Below, piece by piece: positions 51,335-61,601 of a stretch of 64,000 nucleotides of DNA. The stretch is taken from the NCBI GenBank assembly GCA_963826055.1, contig CAWGVO010000017.1, forward strand, positions 333,564-397,563, given 5' to 3'. The first letter of the stretch is position 1; each line of letters starts with the position of its first letter. Both the position numbers and the translations under genes were made by a program. Below the pieces are notes generated by a model, which worked only from the letters and a program-made list of their open reading frames with translations, did no database searches and was not told the origin of the DNA. This stretch comes from JBBDMC01 sp963826055. Lineage in GTDB: Bacteria; Pseudomonadota; Alphaproteobacteria; Rhizobiales; Kaistiaceae.

Positions 51335-52543
51335 ATGACCTCGATTGTGCCAAACGACGAGGCTCAATACGTTTCCGATCTGATCGGCGCGATTTACGAT
51401 TGTGTGGTTGAGCCGTCTCGGTGGGATGCGACGCTGGCGGCGTTGCGCGACGTTCTCGATTGCGCCAATGCCATCCTCTATGTGGCCGACCCGGTCACTG
51501 GGGATCACCGCATGCAGCGGATGGTCGGCATCCCGGCAGCATGGGCGGCGCGCCTGCCGGAGCACGACGCCGATCTGGCGGCGCTGCACGCGAGCGTCCC
51601 CGATTTCTACACACGGCCGCTCGATGAGCCGTTTGTCTGCCACAAGGACGTCGACAGGGACGCCTGGAGGGCCAACGGCTACTATCGCGATTGGGCGGCG
51701 CCGCAAGGCATCGTCGACGTCATCGACACCATCCTGATCCGGCGGCCTGACCGGGTTGCCTCATGTGCCCTGTGCCGGCACGAACGGCACGGACTGATCG
51801 GCGAACGGGAGATCCGGCTTAGCCGTATCCTGGCGCCGCATCTTCGCAGGGCGGTCGGCATTTCCGACCTGATCGACCTGACGAGTTTCAATCTCGATGC
51901 GCTGGCGGGAGCGCTCGATGCTGTCGCTGTCGGTATTCTGCTGGTGGACGCGGAAAGCCGTATTGTTCACGCCAATCTTCCCGCGCAGCGGATGCTGCGG
52001 ACGGGAAGTCCGCTGTCCGTCCTGCGCGGGCGGCTTCGCGCCGGGGACCACGAGACCACGGCCCGGCTCGGGCGCGTTGTCGCCCAGGCGGCTCGCGACG
52101 AGTCCGAAATCGCGGCCGCGGGCATCGGCATGGTGTTGGCCCGGGACGGCGGCACGGTTGCCACGGCCCATGTGTTGCCGCTTGTCGGGAGCGCCGTTCG
52201 ACGGCAGATGTTGCCGCGCGCGGTCGCCGCTGTCTTCGTCTCCGACGGGACGTGTGCACCCTCCGGCGTGCTCGAAGCGTTCGCGGAGGCTTACGGGCTT
52301 ACACGTTCCGAGGTGCGCCTGCTGGGTCGCCTCATGCTTGGCGAGAGCATCGCTGAGGCTGCCGCTTCGCTCAACATCGCCCGGACCACGGTCAAGACCC
52401 ATATCTCGCGCCTTTTGGCCAAGACCGGGTCGCGGCGCCAGACCGATTTGCTTGCCCTGGTGAACCGCCTGACGCCTGCGGTCGAACCGTCGCGGGGAAG
52501 GCATCGCGCGACGACCGCCGGTTCACACGTGGCCGATTTCTGA
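51335..52543 (+). CDS. LuxR-family (FixJ/NarL HTH) transcriptional regulator
   Basis: About 402 residues. The C-terminal HTH is clear: FAEAYGLTRSEVRLLGRLMLGESIAEAAASLNIARTTVKTHISRLLAKTGSRRQTDLL. The N-terminal 330 residues resemble an input domain with LVDAESRIVHANLPAQRML in the middle, PAS-like. No receiver aspartate pattern is seen, so it is not a classical response regulator. No obvious target; stands alone between unrelated genes. Confidence 0.85.
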   Translation: MTSIVPNDEAQYVSDLIGAIYDCVVEPSRWDATLAALRDVLDCANAILYVADPVTGDHRMQRMVGIPAAWAARLPEHDADLAALHASVPDFYTRPLDEPFVCHKDVDRDAWRANGYYRDWAAPQGIVDVIDTILIRRPDRVASCALCRHERHGLIGEREIRLSRILAPHLRRAVGISDLIDLTSFNLDALAGALDAVAVGILLVDAESRIVHANLPAQRMLRTGSPLSVLRGRLRAGDHETTARLGRVVAQAARDESEIAAAGIGMVLARDGGTVATAHVLPLVGSAVRRQMLPRAVAAVFVSDGTCAPSGVLEAFAEAYGLTRSEVRLLGRLMLGESIAEAAASLNIARTTVKTHISRLLAKTGSRRQTDLLALVNRLTPAVEPSRGRHRATTAGSHVADF

Positions 52544-52660
52544 TCCGGTACGGTCCGCCGGTCGGCGTGTGGCGGGCCTTGCGGAATCGCGCACACTCAA
52601 CCCATGTAGTCTTCTTCCGGCGGCCGCGGCCGTGACGGGCAAAGGCTTGTTGCTCCGGCC

Positions 52661-53454
52661 ATGAACGTCATCGAAGTCAGCCACCTCACCAAGGCCTACG
52701 GCGAACTCGTCGCCGTCGACGACATCAGTTTCGAGGTGGCGGCGGGCGAGATTTTCGCTTTTCTCGGCCCCAACGGGGCCGGCAAGTCGACCACCATCAA
52801 GATGCTGACGACGCTCACCAAGCCGACGACCGGCACCATCAGGGTCAACGGTCACGACCCGGTCGCCGAACCGGACAACGTGCGCAAGTCTTTCGGCATC
52901 GTGTTCCAGGATCCGGCGGTCGACGAAGAACTGACTGCCTGGGAGAACATGGAATTCCACGGCGTTCTCTACGGCGTGCCGAAGGCGGAGCGGCGCGAGC
53001 GCATCGACCGGTTGCTCACGTTCGTCGAACTGTTCGACCGCCGCGACAACCTTGTGAAGGAGTTCTCCGGCGGCATGCGGCGGCGCCTGGAGATCGCGCG
53101 CGGGCTTTTGCACACGCCGCGGATCGTCTTCCTCGACGAGCCGACCCTCGGCCTCGATCCGCAAACGCGCAACCACATGTGGAGTTACCTCCAGTCGCTC
53201 AACGAAAGCGACGGGACAACGGTGTTCTTCACCACGCACTACATGGAAGAGGCCGAACGGGTGGCCGCGCCGGATCGCCATCATCGACCACGGCAAGATC
53301 ATCGCCTCCGGCACCGCCAAATCGTTGCGTGAGCAGACGGGCGCGGCCTCTCTGGAGGACGCATTCCTGTCCCTCACGGGCAAGACGATCCGCGAAGAGG
53401 AGGGGAGCTGCGGCCGACCGGATGCGCATGGTGGCGCGGGCGCGGCGCCGGTGA
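52661..53454 (+). CDS. DrrA-type ABC transporter ATPase, frameshifted twice
   Basis: First part (from ATG 52661) has Walker A LGPNGAGKST, the Q-loop FQDPAVDEELTAWENM, signature FSGGMRRRLEIARG, Walker B IVFLDEPTLGLDP and the switch FFTTHYMEEAERV. The frame changes near 53270 (extra C in GCGCCGG) to RIAIIDHGKIIASGTAKSLREQTGAASLEDAFLSLTG, and again near 53411 to end in RMRMVARARRR at 53454. It powers a drug- or polysaccharide-type exporter with the next gene. Ends 15 bases before the permease start. Confidence 0.87.
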
Positions 53455-53468
53455 GGTCGCGAGTGGCG

Positions 53469-54258
53469 ATGACGAAAGGCGGGCAGGGCCGGGAAAGAAA
53501 CAACGCGATGGGGCGCGCCATCTACATCATGTGGCTGAGGCAGATGAAGCGCTACGTGCGCTCGCGGGCGCGCCTGGTGGCGTCGCTCGCCCAGCCGCTT
53601 CTGTTCCTCGTCACGTTTGGCTTCGGCTTTCGCGCCGTTTTCCAGGCGGCCGGTGCCGGCGACTACATCCAGTTCCTGGCGCCCGGCATCATCGCCATGG
53701 GCATCGTCTTTTCGTCGGTGTTTTCCGGTATCGAGGTGATGTGGGATCGCCAGTTCGGCTTCCTCAAGGAGACGATGGTCGCGCCGGTGCCGCGCACGGC
53801 GCTGATGGTCGGCCGGACACTCGGTGGCGCCACCGTGGCTCTGATCCAGGGCACGCTGGTGCTGGTGATGACGCTGATCATCGGCTTTCGGCCCGTATCG
53901 TGGGCGCTGCTGGTGCCGGCGGCGCTGGTGATGGCGCTGATCGCGGTCATCTTCACCGCCTTCGGCACCGCGGTCGGGGCGCGGTTGCGGGACATGCAGG
54001 GCTTTCAGCTCATCATGAATTTCATCATCATGCCGATGTTCTTCCTGTCGGGGGCGTTGTTCCCCCTGGAAGGACTACCGGCGGCGATGGCGTGGGTGGT
54101 GCGTTTCGACCCGCTTTCCTATGGCATCGACGCGATGCGCCTGTTGATGATCGGCGCGTCGCATTTCGGCCTCGCTGATCGATGTCACGGTTCTGGTCGC
54201 GGTTGCGGCGGCCCTGCTCGGTCTCGGCAGCCATTTCTTCGCCCGCATTGAGGTTTAG
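53469..54258 (+). CDS. ABC-2 type transporter permease (DrrB-like), frameshifted near its end
   Basis: About 262 residues with six hydrophobic segments, ABC-2 family: MWLRQMKRYVRSRARLVASLAQPLLFLVTFGFG, GIIAMGIVFSSVFSGIEVMWDRQFGFLKETMVAPVPR, MPMFFLSGALFPLEGLP. A one-base insertion near 54177 changes the frame; the last part reads LIDVTVLVAVAAALLGLGSHFFARIEV to the stop at 54256-54258. Start ATG 53469 or 53508. It exports a lipophilic compound with the ATPase upstream. Confidence 0.87.
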
Positions 54259-54308
54259 GCCGCGCGGCCTATAGTATTGGTCTCCCACAGAAATCAGGAA
54301 ACGGGCGC

Positions 54309-55503
54309 GTGAAGCCGATACTCGCCGCACTCACCCTATCGCTGGCCTGCTGACGGTCGGGCCGGCGTCGGCCCAGTCATGCCATCCTGAGAAGAATTTC
54401 GCCGCGTGGCTGGCAGCCTTCAAGGCGGAGGCGGTGGCCTCCGGCGTCTCGCAGCGGACGGTTCAATCGGCGCTGTCCAACGTCGATTTTGATCCGTCCA
54501 TCGTCAAAAAGGATCGTTCGCAGGGGGTGTTTACCCAGGATTTCCTGACCTTCTCGAACCGCATGGTGGCCGCCTTCCGGCTCCAGCAGGGCGCTGCCAA
54601 CCTCTTGAAATACAAGAGTAGTTTCGCGCGGATCGAGCGCGAATACGGGGTGCCGGGGCCGGTGCTTGCCGCCTTCTGGGGCCTCGAAACCGACTTCGGC
54701 GCCAACATCGGCGACGGCCCGACGCTGACGTCGCTGGCGACGCTTGCCTACGACTGCCGGCGGCCCGACGCGTTCCGCAAGGAGCTGCTCGCCGCTCTGG
54801 TGATCATCGATCGTGGCGACCTCAGCAGCGGCCGAGATGCGCGGGCCGTGGGCGGGCGAACTCGGCCAGGTCCAGTTTCTCGCCAGCCGCTACGTCGACT
54901 ACGGCGTCGATTTCGACGGCGACGGTCGCGTCAACATGCTGGCCAGTGCCGCCGACGCGCTGGCGTCCGCCGCCAAATACCTCCAGCACCTCGGCTGGCG
55001 TCCGGGCGAGCCGTGGCTGACGGAGGTGCGCGTGCCGAAGTCGCTGCCTTGGGACCAGGCAGATGTGGCGATCAAGCTGCCGGTCAGCCAATGGGCGGCG
55101 TGGGGCGTCACGCTGGCCGGTGGCAAGCCGCTGCCCGACGGTCCCGATGCGTCGCTGCTATTGCCGATGGGGCGCAACGGTCCGGCGTTTCTCGCCTACC
55201 CGAATTTCGACGTGTATCTCCAGTGGAACTCGTCACTGGTCTATTCGACCACGGCCGCCTATTTCGCCACCCGACTTGCCGGTGCGCCGCGGGTGAGCGC
55301 CGGGGCCGGCGCGAAGCCGCTGAGTGCCGCACAGGTGCGGCAGGTGCAGACGCTGCTCGTCCGGACGCGGCTACGACGTCGGCAAGATCGATGGGGTGAT
55401 CGGCCTCAAGACGCGCGCCGCGGTCAAGGACGTGCAACAGAAGCTCGGCCTGCCGGCCGATTCGTATCCGGACGCCGCGCTCTTGGGGAAACTGGGCGGA
55501 TAG
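54309..55503 (+). CDS. MltB-type lytic murein transglycosylase with C-terminal peptidoglycan-binding domain, three frameshifts
   Basis: Starts with GTG 54309; the signal peptide (KPILAALTLSLA then LTVGPASAQ) is broken by a missing base near 54347. Next, FAAWLAAFKAEAVASGVSQRTV and the catalytic region AAFWGLETDFGAN carry the glutamate. A second shift near 54832 (extra G) precedes AEMRGPWAGELGQVQFLASRY, and a third near 55368 precedes the peptidoglycan-binding end RGYDVGKIDGVIGLKTRAAVKDVQQKLGLP. It cleaves murein glycan strands in the periplasm. Confidence 0.85.
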
Positions 55504-55505
55504 CG

Positions 55506-57331
55506 CTAACCGTCGCCGCCGACCTTCACCTTCACATAGCTGCCGGGGGCATCCTCGATCGGCTTGATCTTGCCGCCGCCGATCTCGCGCGCGGCCACCC
55601 GTCGGTCATCCAGCTTCTCGATCCACTCCTGCCAGTGGGGCCACCACGAGCCGGGGTGTTCCTTCGCCTTTTCCCGCCAGGCGTCGAAGGCGTCGCCCTT
55701 GGGGGCGGGGCCCGTCCAATACTGATACTTGTGCCGATCGGGCGGATTGATGACTGCCGGCGATATGACCCGAACCGCCCAGCACGAAGGTGACTTTGCC
55801 GCCGAAGAACGAGGAGCCGTAGAACACCGAGCGCGCGGGAGCGATGTGGTCCTCGACGGTGGCGAGGTTGAAGATCGGGATTTTGATTGCCTTGAGGTCG
55901 ATCGGCACGTCGCCGATCTTGATGGCGCCCTTGGAGAGCTTGTTGTCCAGGTAGCAGTTGCGCAGATAGAACGAGTGGTTGGCCGCCGGCAGGCGGGTGG
56001 TGTCCGAGTTCCAGTAGAGCAGGTCGAACGGCGCCGGCTCCTCGCCCTTGAAATAGTTGGCGATCACGTACGGCCAGATCAGGTCGTTCGGCCGCAGCAT
56101 GTTGAAGGTGGCGGCCATGTTCTTGCCTTCCAGATAGCCGCGCACGCTCATCATCTTTTCCAGGCTGGCGACCTTTTCCTCGTCGATGAATACCGAGAGG
56201 TCGCCGGCGTGGGTGTAGTCGACCTGGGTCGCAAAAAAGGTGGCCGATTTCATGCGGTGGTCGCCGGTGGCGGCGGCATAGGCGAGCGCGACCGACAGCA
56301 GCGTGCCGCCGACGCAGTAGCCTACCGTGTTGATCTCGTCGCTGCCGGTGATGGCGCTGATGATGTCGAGCGACTCCAGGATGCCCTCGCGCATGTAGTG
56401 CTCGAAGCTCTTCTGCGCCTGGCGTCGATCCGGGTTGACCCAGGAGACCACGAACACGGTGTGGCCCTGAGATGACCGCCCAGCGGACGAACGATTTCTC
56501 CGGGTTGAGGTCGAGGATGTAGTACTTGTTGATCCACGGCGGCACGATCAGCAGCGGCCGTTTCAGGACCGTCTTGGTGGTCGCCTCGGTACTGAATGAG
56601 CTGGCAGACGTCGTTCTGGTGGACGACCTTGCCCGGCGTGGTGGCGATGTTCTCGCCGAGCTTGAACTTGCTCGGGTCGGACTGGCGGATCTTGAGGTCG
56701 CCGCCGCCGGCCTTGATGTCTTCGGCGAGCATGCGCATGCCGCGCACCAGGTTGGCGGCATCCGACGAAAGTGTCTGGCGAAGCACTTCCGGGTTGGTGA
56801 AGACGAAGTTCGATGGCGCGAGCGCCGCCGCGATCTGCTTGACGTAGAAGGCGGCCTTGCGGCGCGTCTTGCGGGTCGAGGTCCTTGGCCTCGTCAACCA
56901 TTTGCTCCGCCCAGCGGCTGGTGATCAGGTAGAATTGCTTGAGGACGTCGAAGAACTGATTCTCGCTCCAGGCGCTGTCGGCAAAGCGATTGTCGCGCGG
57001 GTCGGGGTTGACGGCGGCAGGGGCGGGTTCGCCCATCATTCGTTTGAGGGAGGTCGCCCACACGTCGAGGTAGGCCGAAAACAGGCGCTGCTGCGCGTCC
57101 AGCGCCCGTTCGGGCTCCGCCATCCAATATTCGCTGACCTTGGTGAGCGTCTTGACCACGTCGGTGAGGCTGTCGGCGAAGTCGAACGAGAGCCTTCCCT
57201 TCCTCGCGCGGCTTGAGATAGGCCGAGGCGGCCTTGCCGGCTTCCTCGACCATCCGCGCCAGATTGGCGGCGAATTCCTCGGGATGCCGGATGCCGGGGC
57301 TGTTTTCAGGAGGCTTGCCGCTGGTTGCCAT
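55506..57331 (-). CDS. phaC: Class I poly(3-hydroxyalkanoate) synthase PhaC, five frameshifts
   Basis: About 605 residues when the pieces are joined. Start at 57331 (MATSGKPPENSPG). Pieces in order: N-terminal PhaC domain (SLTDVVKTLTKVSEYWM, WSENQFFDVLKQFYLI), then SNFVFTNPEVLRQTL, then PLLIVPPWINKYYILDL, then QGHTVFVVSWVNPD, and the lipase box GYCVGGT with catalytic cysteine, aspartate in VEDHIAP and histidine in GSGHIAG, ending EWIEKLDDRRVAAREIGGGKIKPIED. Breaks near 57196, 56872, 56590, 56470 and 55752, mostly explained by one extra base. It polymerises hydroxyacyl-CoA to PHA granules. Confidence 0.9.
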
Positions 57332-57516
57332 TTCGGTCCCGTCGGGGGTGGTGGACAAGGACTGGTTGCACGCTTTTTGGACATAATACGGCGCTAGTCG
57401 GGAAGTGAAGCACTGGAATTGCAAAGGGCGGGTTAGTTCTCCTTGGTGACCGCGTCGGATCGAAACAACGGCATTGCAGCGATTGTCCGTCTCCCTGGAC
57501 GCGGCGGATTCGCGCC

Positions 57517-57965
57517 GTGGCGCTGATCGTGGCGGTCGGCCTCGTGGCGAGCGGCTGCATGACGGGGAGAAGCGAATTCGCCCGGCCGGTGGCCGAGTGC
57601 CCGCCCGGCCTCCCAGCCGATGGTGCTGACCGGTGCCGGTCTTGGCGATCAGGTCGGCGCCATTCCGGCGGCTGAACCGGCGGTTGCGGCGGCATCGCAG
57701 CCGGATGCGGAGCCGATGGCCCTGTCCGACCCGCAGCCCCTGCCGGTCGACGCGCGTCCAGCAAAGCGGGGCCGGCCGACCCCAAGAGCAAGCTCATGTC
57801 ACCGGAAGAGAAGGCGCGCCTTATCGCCGAGCTCGAGGCGCTGGCGCAGAAGCCAGGATGCCAGGGCTGCCGGCGAGCGACCCCGCCGGATGCAAGGATG
57901 CCGCGGCGCCGACCGTCGATCCCGAGAAGCGTTTGAACGGTGATTTCGGGACCGGAGGGTGCTAG
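57517..57965 (+). CDS. Small lipoprotein of unknown function, frameshifted
   Basis: A hydrophobic start VALIVAVGLVASGC with a lipobox, followed after at least two frameshifts by PADPKSKLMSPEEKARLIAELEALAQ and a tail ending DPEKRLNGDFGTGGC at a stop at 57963-57965. The middle (PAAEPAVAAASQPDAEPMAL) is Ala/Pro-rich. SPEEKARLIAELEALA resembles a stretch seen in uncharacterised alphaproteobacterial lipoproteins. The exact start is uncertain. It lies between divergent phaC and alaC. Confidence 0.55.
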
Positions 57966-58004
57966 GAACCGGCTGGTCTTGAGCCCGAGTCGAGCCCGAC
58001 GCCC

Positions 58005-59232
58005 ATGTCGATTTCGGAATTCTATCGCGTCCGGCGGCTGCCGCCGTACGTCTTCGAGCAGGTCAACCGCCTGAAAGCCAGCGCCCGTGCGGCCGGCGCC
58101 GACATCATCGACCTCGGCATGGGCAATCCCGACCTGCCGACGCCGCCGCACATCGTGGCGAAACTGGCGGAAACCGCCCGCCGCGAGGACACCCACGGCT
58201 ATTCCGCCTCGCGCGGCATCAACGGCCTGCGGCGGGCCCAGGCCGCCTACTACGGCCGCCGTTTCGGCGTGAAGGTCGATCCCGACAGCCAGGTGATCGT
58301 CACCATCGGCTCGAAGGAGGGCTTCGCCAATATCGCCCATGCGATCACCGCGCCCGGCGACGTGATCCTGTGCCCCAATCCCAGCTATCCGATCCACGCC
58401 TTCGGCTTCCTGATGGCGGGCGGGGTGATCCGCTCGCTGCCGGCGGCGCCGGACGAGGAGTATTTCCACGCGCTGGAACGGGCGGTGGCCCACTCGATCC
58501 CGAAGCCGCTGGCGGTGGTGGTGTGCTATCCGTCCAACCCGACCGCTCACGTCGCCGATCTCGATTTCTATCGCGACCTCGTCAGCTTCGCCCGGCGCAA
58601 CGATCTGATCGTGCTTTCCGATCTCGCCTACGCCGAGGTCTATTTCGAGAACAACCCGCCGCCGTCGATCCTGCAGGTGCCGGGCGCCATCGACGTCGCG
58701 GTCGAATTCACCTCGATGTCGAAGACCTTCTCGATGGCCGGCTGGCGGATCGGCTTCGCCGTCGGCAACGATCGGCTGATCGCGGCGCTCGGCCGCGTGA
58801 AGTCGTACCTCGACTACGGTGCCTTCACGCCGATCCAGGTGGCCGCCACGGCCGCGCTCAACGGCCCCACCGACTGCATCGACGAGATGCGGGCGACCTA
58901 CAAGCGCCGGCGCGACACGCTGGTGGAAAGCTTCACGCGCGCCGGCTGGCCGATCCCGGCGCCGCAGGCTTCGATGTTTGCCTGGGCGCCGATCCCGGAA
59001 AAGATCGGCTCGCTTGGCTCGCTGGAATTCTCCAAGCTGCTGATCGAGAAGGCCGACGTGGCGGTGGCGCCGGGCATCGGTTTCGGCGAGCACGGCGACG
59101 GCTACGTGCGCATCGCGCTGGTGGAGAACGAGCAGCGCATCCGGCAGGCGGCGCGCAACGTGCGCCGTTTCCTGGAATTCGTCCGACAAGACGTTGCACA
59201 ACGTCGTCCCCATGGCCGGCGCCCGCCGCTAG
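58005..59232 (+). CDS. alaC: Alanine/aspartate-type aminotransferase (AlaC-like), frameshifted at the C-terminus
   Basis: About 409 residues of the class I/II aminotransferase family. IIDLGMGNPDLPTPPHIV, HGYSASRGINGLRRAQ, CYPSNPTAH and the PLP lysine in TSMSKTFSMAGWRIGF are present. Near 59188 the frame changes: SDKTLHNVVPMAGARR, the usual end, is in another frame and stops at 59230-59232. It transfers amino groups between alanine or glutamate and 2-oxo acids. First gene of the alaC-hom-glpX-recJ cluster. Confidence 0.92.
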
Positions 59233-59236
59233 AGGA

Positions 59237-60571
59237 ATGACGGGAATGGATGCGGCGCTGCGCATAGGTCTGGCCGGACTCGGCACCGTCGGCTCGGCGC
59301 TGGTGCGGCTGATCGAGCGGCACGGCAACGACCTCGCGGTCAGGTGCGGGCGGCCGATCTCGATCGCCGGCGTGGCGGCGCGCGACCGGCGCAAGGATCG
59401 CGGCTTCGACGTCTCGCGTTTTCAGTGGTTCGACGATCCGGTGGCGCTCGCCCGCGACCCCGGCAACGACGTGTTCGTCGAGCTGATCGGCGGGGCGGAC
59501 GGCGTCGCCGGCGCCTCGGTTCGGGCGGCGATCGCCGCCGGCAAGCACGTGGTGACGGCCAACAAGGCGCTGCTGGCGGCCGACGGCGTGGCGCTCGCCC
59601 ACGCGGCGGAGGACGCCGGCGTCAGCCTCGATTTCGAGGCGGCGGTCGCCGGCGGCATTCCGATCGTCAAGACGCTGCGCGAGGCGCTCGCCGGCAACAC
59701 GATCGGCCGCGTCTACGGCATCCTCAACGGCACCTCGAACTACATCCTGACCCGCATGGAGCAGGACAACCTGCCCTTCGCCGAGTGCCTGGCGGCGGCG
59801 CAGCACCTCGGCTACGCCGAGGCCGACCCCACTTTCGACATCAGCGGCCAGGACACCGCCCACAAGCTGGCGCTGCTCACCGCCATCGCCTTCGGCGTCG
59901 AGATCGACGCAGACGCGATCTACGTCGAGGGTATCTCATCGATCACGCCGGCCGACATCGAGGCCGCCGACGAACTCGGCTACCGGATCAAGCTGCTCGG
60001 CGTCGCCAGCCGCACGGAAAGCGGCATCGAGCAGCGCGTCCATCCGACCATGGTGCCGAAATCGTCCGCGATCGCGCGCATCGAGGGGGTGACCAACGCG
60101 GTCGCGGTCGAGGCGGATTTCGTCGGCCAGCTTGTCCTTGCCGGCCCCGGCGCCGGCGGTGAGGCGACCGCCTCGTCGGTGATGAGCGACATCGCCGACA
60201 TCGCCCGCGGCGACCGGGTGGGGACGTTCGGCCGGCCGGCCTCGAGCCTGGAGCCCTACCGGCGCGCGGCGATGCGCACGCACGAGGGCGGCTACTACGT
60301 TCGTCTGTCGGTCTACGACCGGCCGGGCGCTTTCGCCGCGATCGCGCGGCGGATGGCCGATTGCGGCATTTCGCTGGAATCGATCGTCCAGCGGCGGCGG
60401 GCGCCGAGGACCACCGCGCCCGAGCATCCGGTGCCCGAGGCGCCGCAGCCGGTCATCCTGATCACCTACGAGACGACCGAGGCGGCGATCCGTCAGGCGC
60501 TGGACGGGATCACGGCCGATGGTCATGTCGCCAGCGACCCGCAGATGATACGGATAGAGCCGCTTGCGTGA
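59237..60571 (+). CDS. hom: Homoserine dehydrogenase
   Basis: A 444-residue enzyme with an N-terminal NAD(P) domain (IGLAGLGTVGSALVRLI), the catalytic core (NGTSNYILTRM, GYAEADPTFDISGQDTAHKLALLTAIAFG, with the catalytic lysine) and a C-terminal ACT domain (YYVRLSVYDRPGAFAAIARRMADCGISLESIVQ), which senses threonine. Makes homoserine for Thr and Met. ATG 59237 is listed; ATG 59246 fits the AGAGGA site at 59231 better. Confidence 0.96.
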   Translation: MTGMDAALRIGLAGLGTVGSALVRLIERHGNDLAVRCGRPISIAGVAARDRRKDRGFDVSRFQWFDDPVALARDPGNDVFVELIGGADGVAGASVRAAIAAGKHVVTANKALLAADGVALAHAAEDAGVSLDFEAAVAGGIPIVKTLREALAGNTIGRVYGILNGTSNYILTRMEQDNLPFAECLAAAQHLGYAEADPTFDISGQDTAHKLALLTAIAFGVEIDADAIYVEGISSITPADIEAADELGYRIKLLGVASRTESGIEQRVHPTMVPKSSAIARIEGVTNAVAVEADFVGQLVLAGPGAGGEATASSVMSDIADIARGDRVGTFGRPASSLEPYRRAAMRTHEGGYYVRLSVYDRPGAFAAIARRMADCGISLESIVQRRRAPRTTAPEHPVPEAPQPVILITYETTEAAIRQALDGITADGHVASDPQMIRIEPLA

Positions 60572-60595
60572 CGCAACGGGCGGCCGGAGACCAAG

Positions 60596-61601
60596 ATGAA
60601 CCAACAAATCCGGATTTCCAGACGCGGGCCGGCGCTGGACCGTGTCCTCTCTCTCGAACTGGCGCGGGTCACCGAGCGCGCGGCGGTGGCGGCGGCACGG
60701 CTGAGGGGCCGCGGCGACGAGATGGCCGCCGATCAGGCCGCCGTCGATGCCATGCGGCGGGAGCTCAACGGTCTGGCGATCCACGGCACGGTCGTCATCG
60801 GCGAAGGCGAGCGCGACGAGGCGCCGATGCTCTACATCGGCGAGGAGGTCGGCAGCAAGCGCGGGCCGAAGGTGGACATCGCCCTCGATCCGCTCGAGGG
60901 CACGACGCTCTGCGCCAAGAACCTCGCCAACGCGATCGCGGTCATCGCCATCGCCGAGGAGGGTACCCTCCTCAACGCTCCCGACGTCTACATGAACAAG
61001 ATCGCCATCGGTCCGGGATACCCGCCGGGTCTGGTCGATCTCGACCTGCCGGTCGCCGAGAACATCGCGGCGCTCGCCGCCGCCAAGGGCGTGTCGGCGC
61101 GCGACATCACGGCGTGCGTGCTCGACCGGCCGCGCCACGCCCGGCTGGTGGAGGAATTGCGCGGAACCGGCGCCGCGATCCGGCTGATCAGCGACGGCGA
61201 CGTTGCCGGCATCATCCACGTGGCCGAGCCGGAGCTGACCGGCATCGACATCTACTTCGGCACCGGCGGCGCCCCGGAGGGGGTGCTGGCCGCGGCGGCG
61301 CTCACCTGCATCGGCGGCCAGATGCAGGGGCGGCTGGTGATCAGCTCGGACGAGCAGCGCGATCGGGCACGCCGCATGGGCGTGACCGACATCGATCACA
61401 AGTACGACCTGAACGAGATGGCGCGAGGCGACGTCCTGTTCGCGGCGACCGGGGTCACCGACGGCGATATCCTCGCCGGCGTCCGCTTCGCCTCCGCGCG
61501 CGATCGTCACCCACACCGTCGTCATGCGCTCGTCCTCGGGCACGGTGCGCTGGATCAAGGCCGAGCATCAGGACCTCGAAAAGTTCGACGACGCGCTGTG
61601 A
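60596..61601 (+). CDS. glpX: Class II fructose-1,6-bisphosphatase GlpX, frameshifted near its end
   Basis: About 335 residues. VIGEGERDEAPMLYIGEEVG and DIALDPLEGTTLCAKN are the metal and active-site motifs, TGGAPEGVLAAAALTCIGGQMQGRL follows. Near 61497 the frame changes (GCGCGCGATC), and the end AIVTHTVVMRSSSGTVRWIKAEHQDLEKFDDAL lies in another frame with the stop at 61599-61601. It is the gluconeogenic phosphatase in many alphaproteobacteria. The stop overlaps the recJ ATG. Confidence 0.92.

Noticed and set aside
58370..59236. Long frame fused in front of homoserine dehydrogenase
   Set aside because: Arg/Gly-rich shadow of alaC; the NAD-binding start of Hom lies at 59237.
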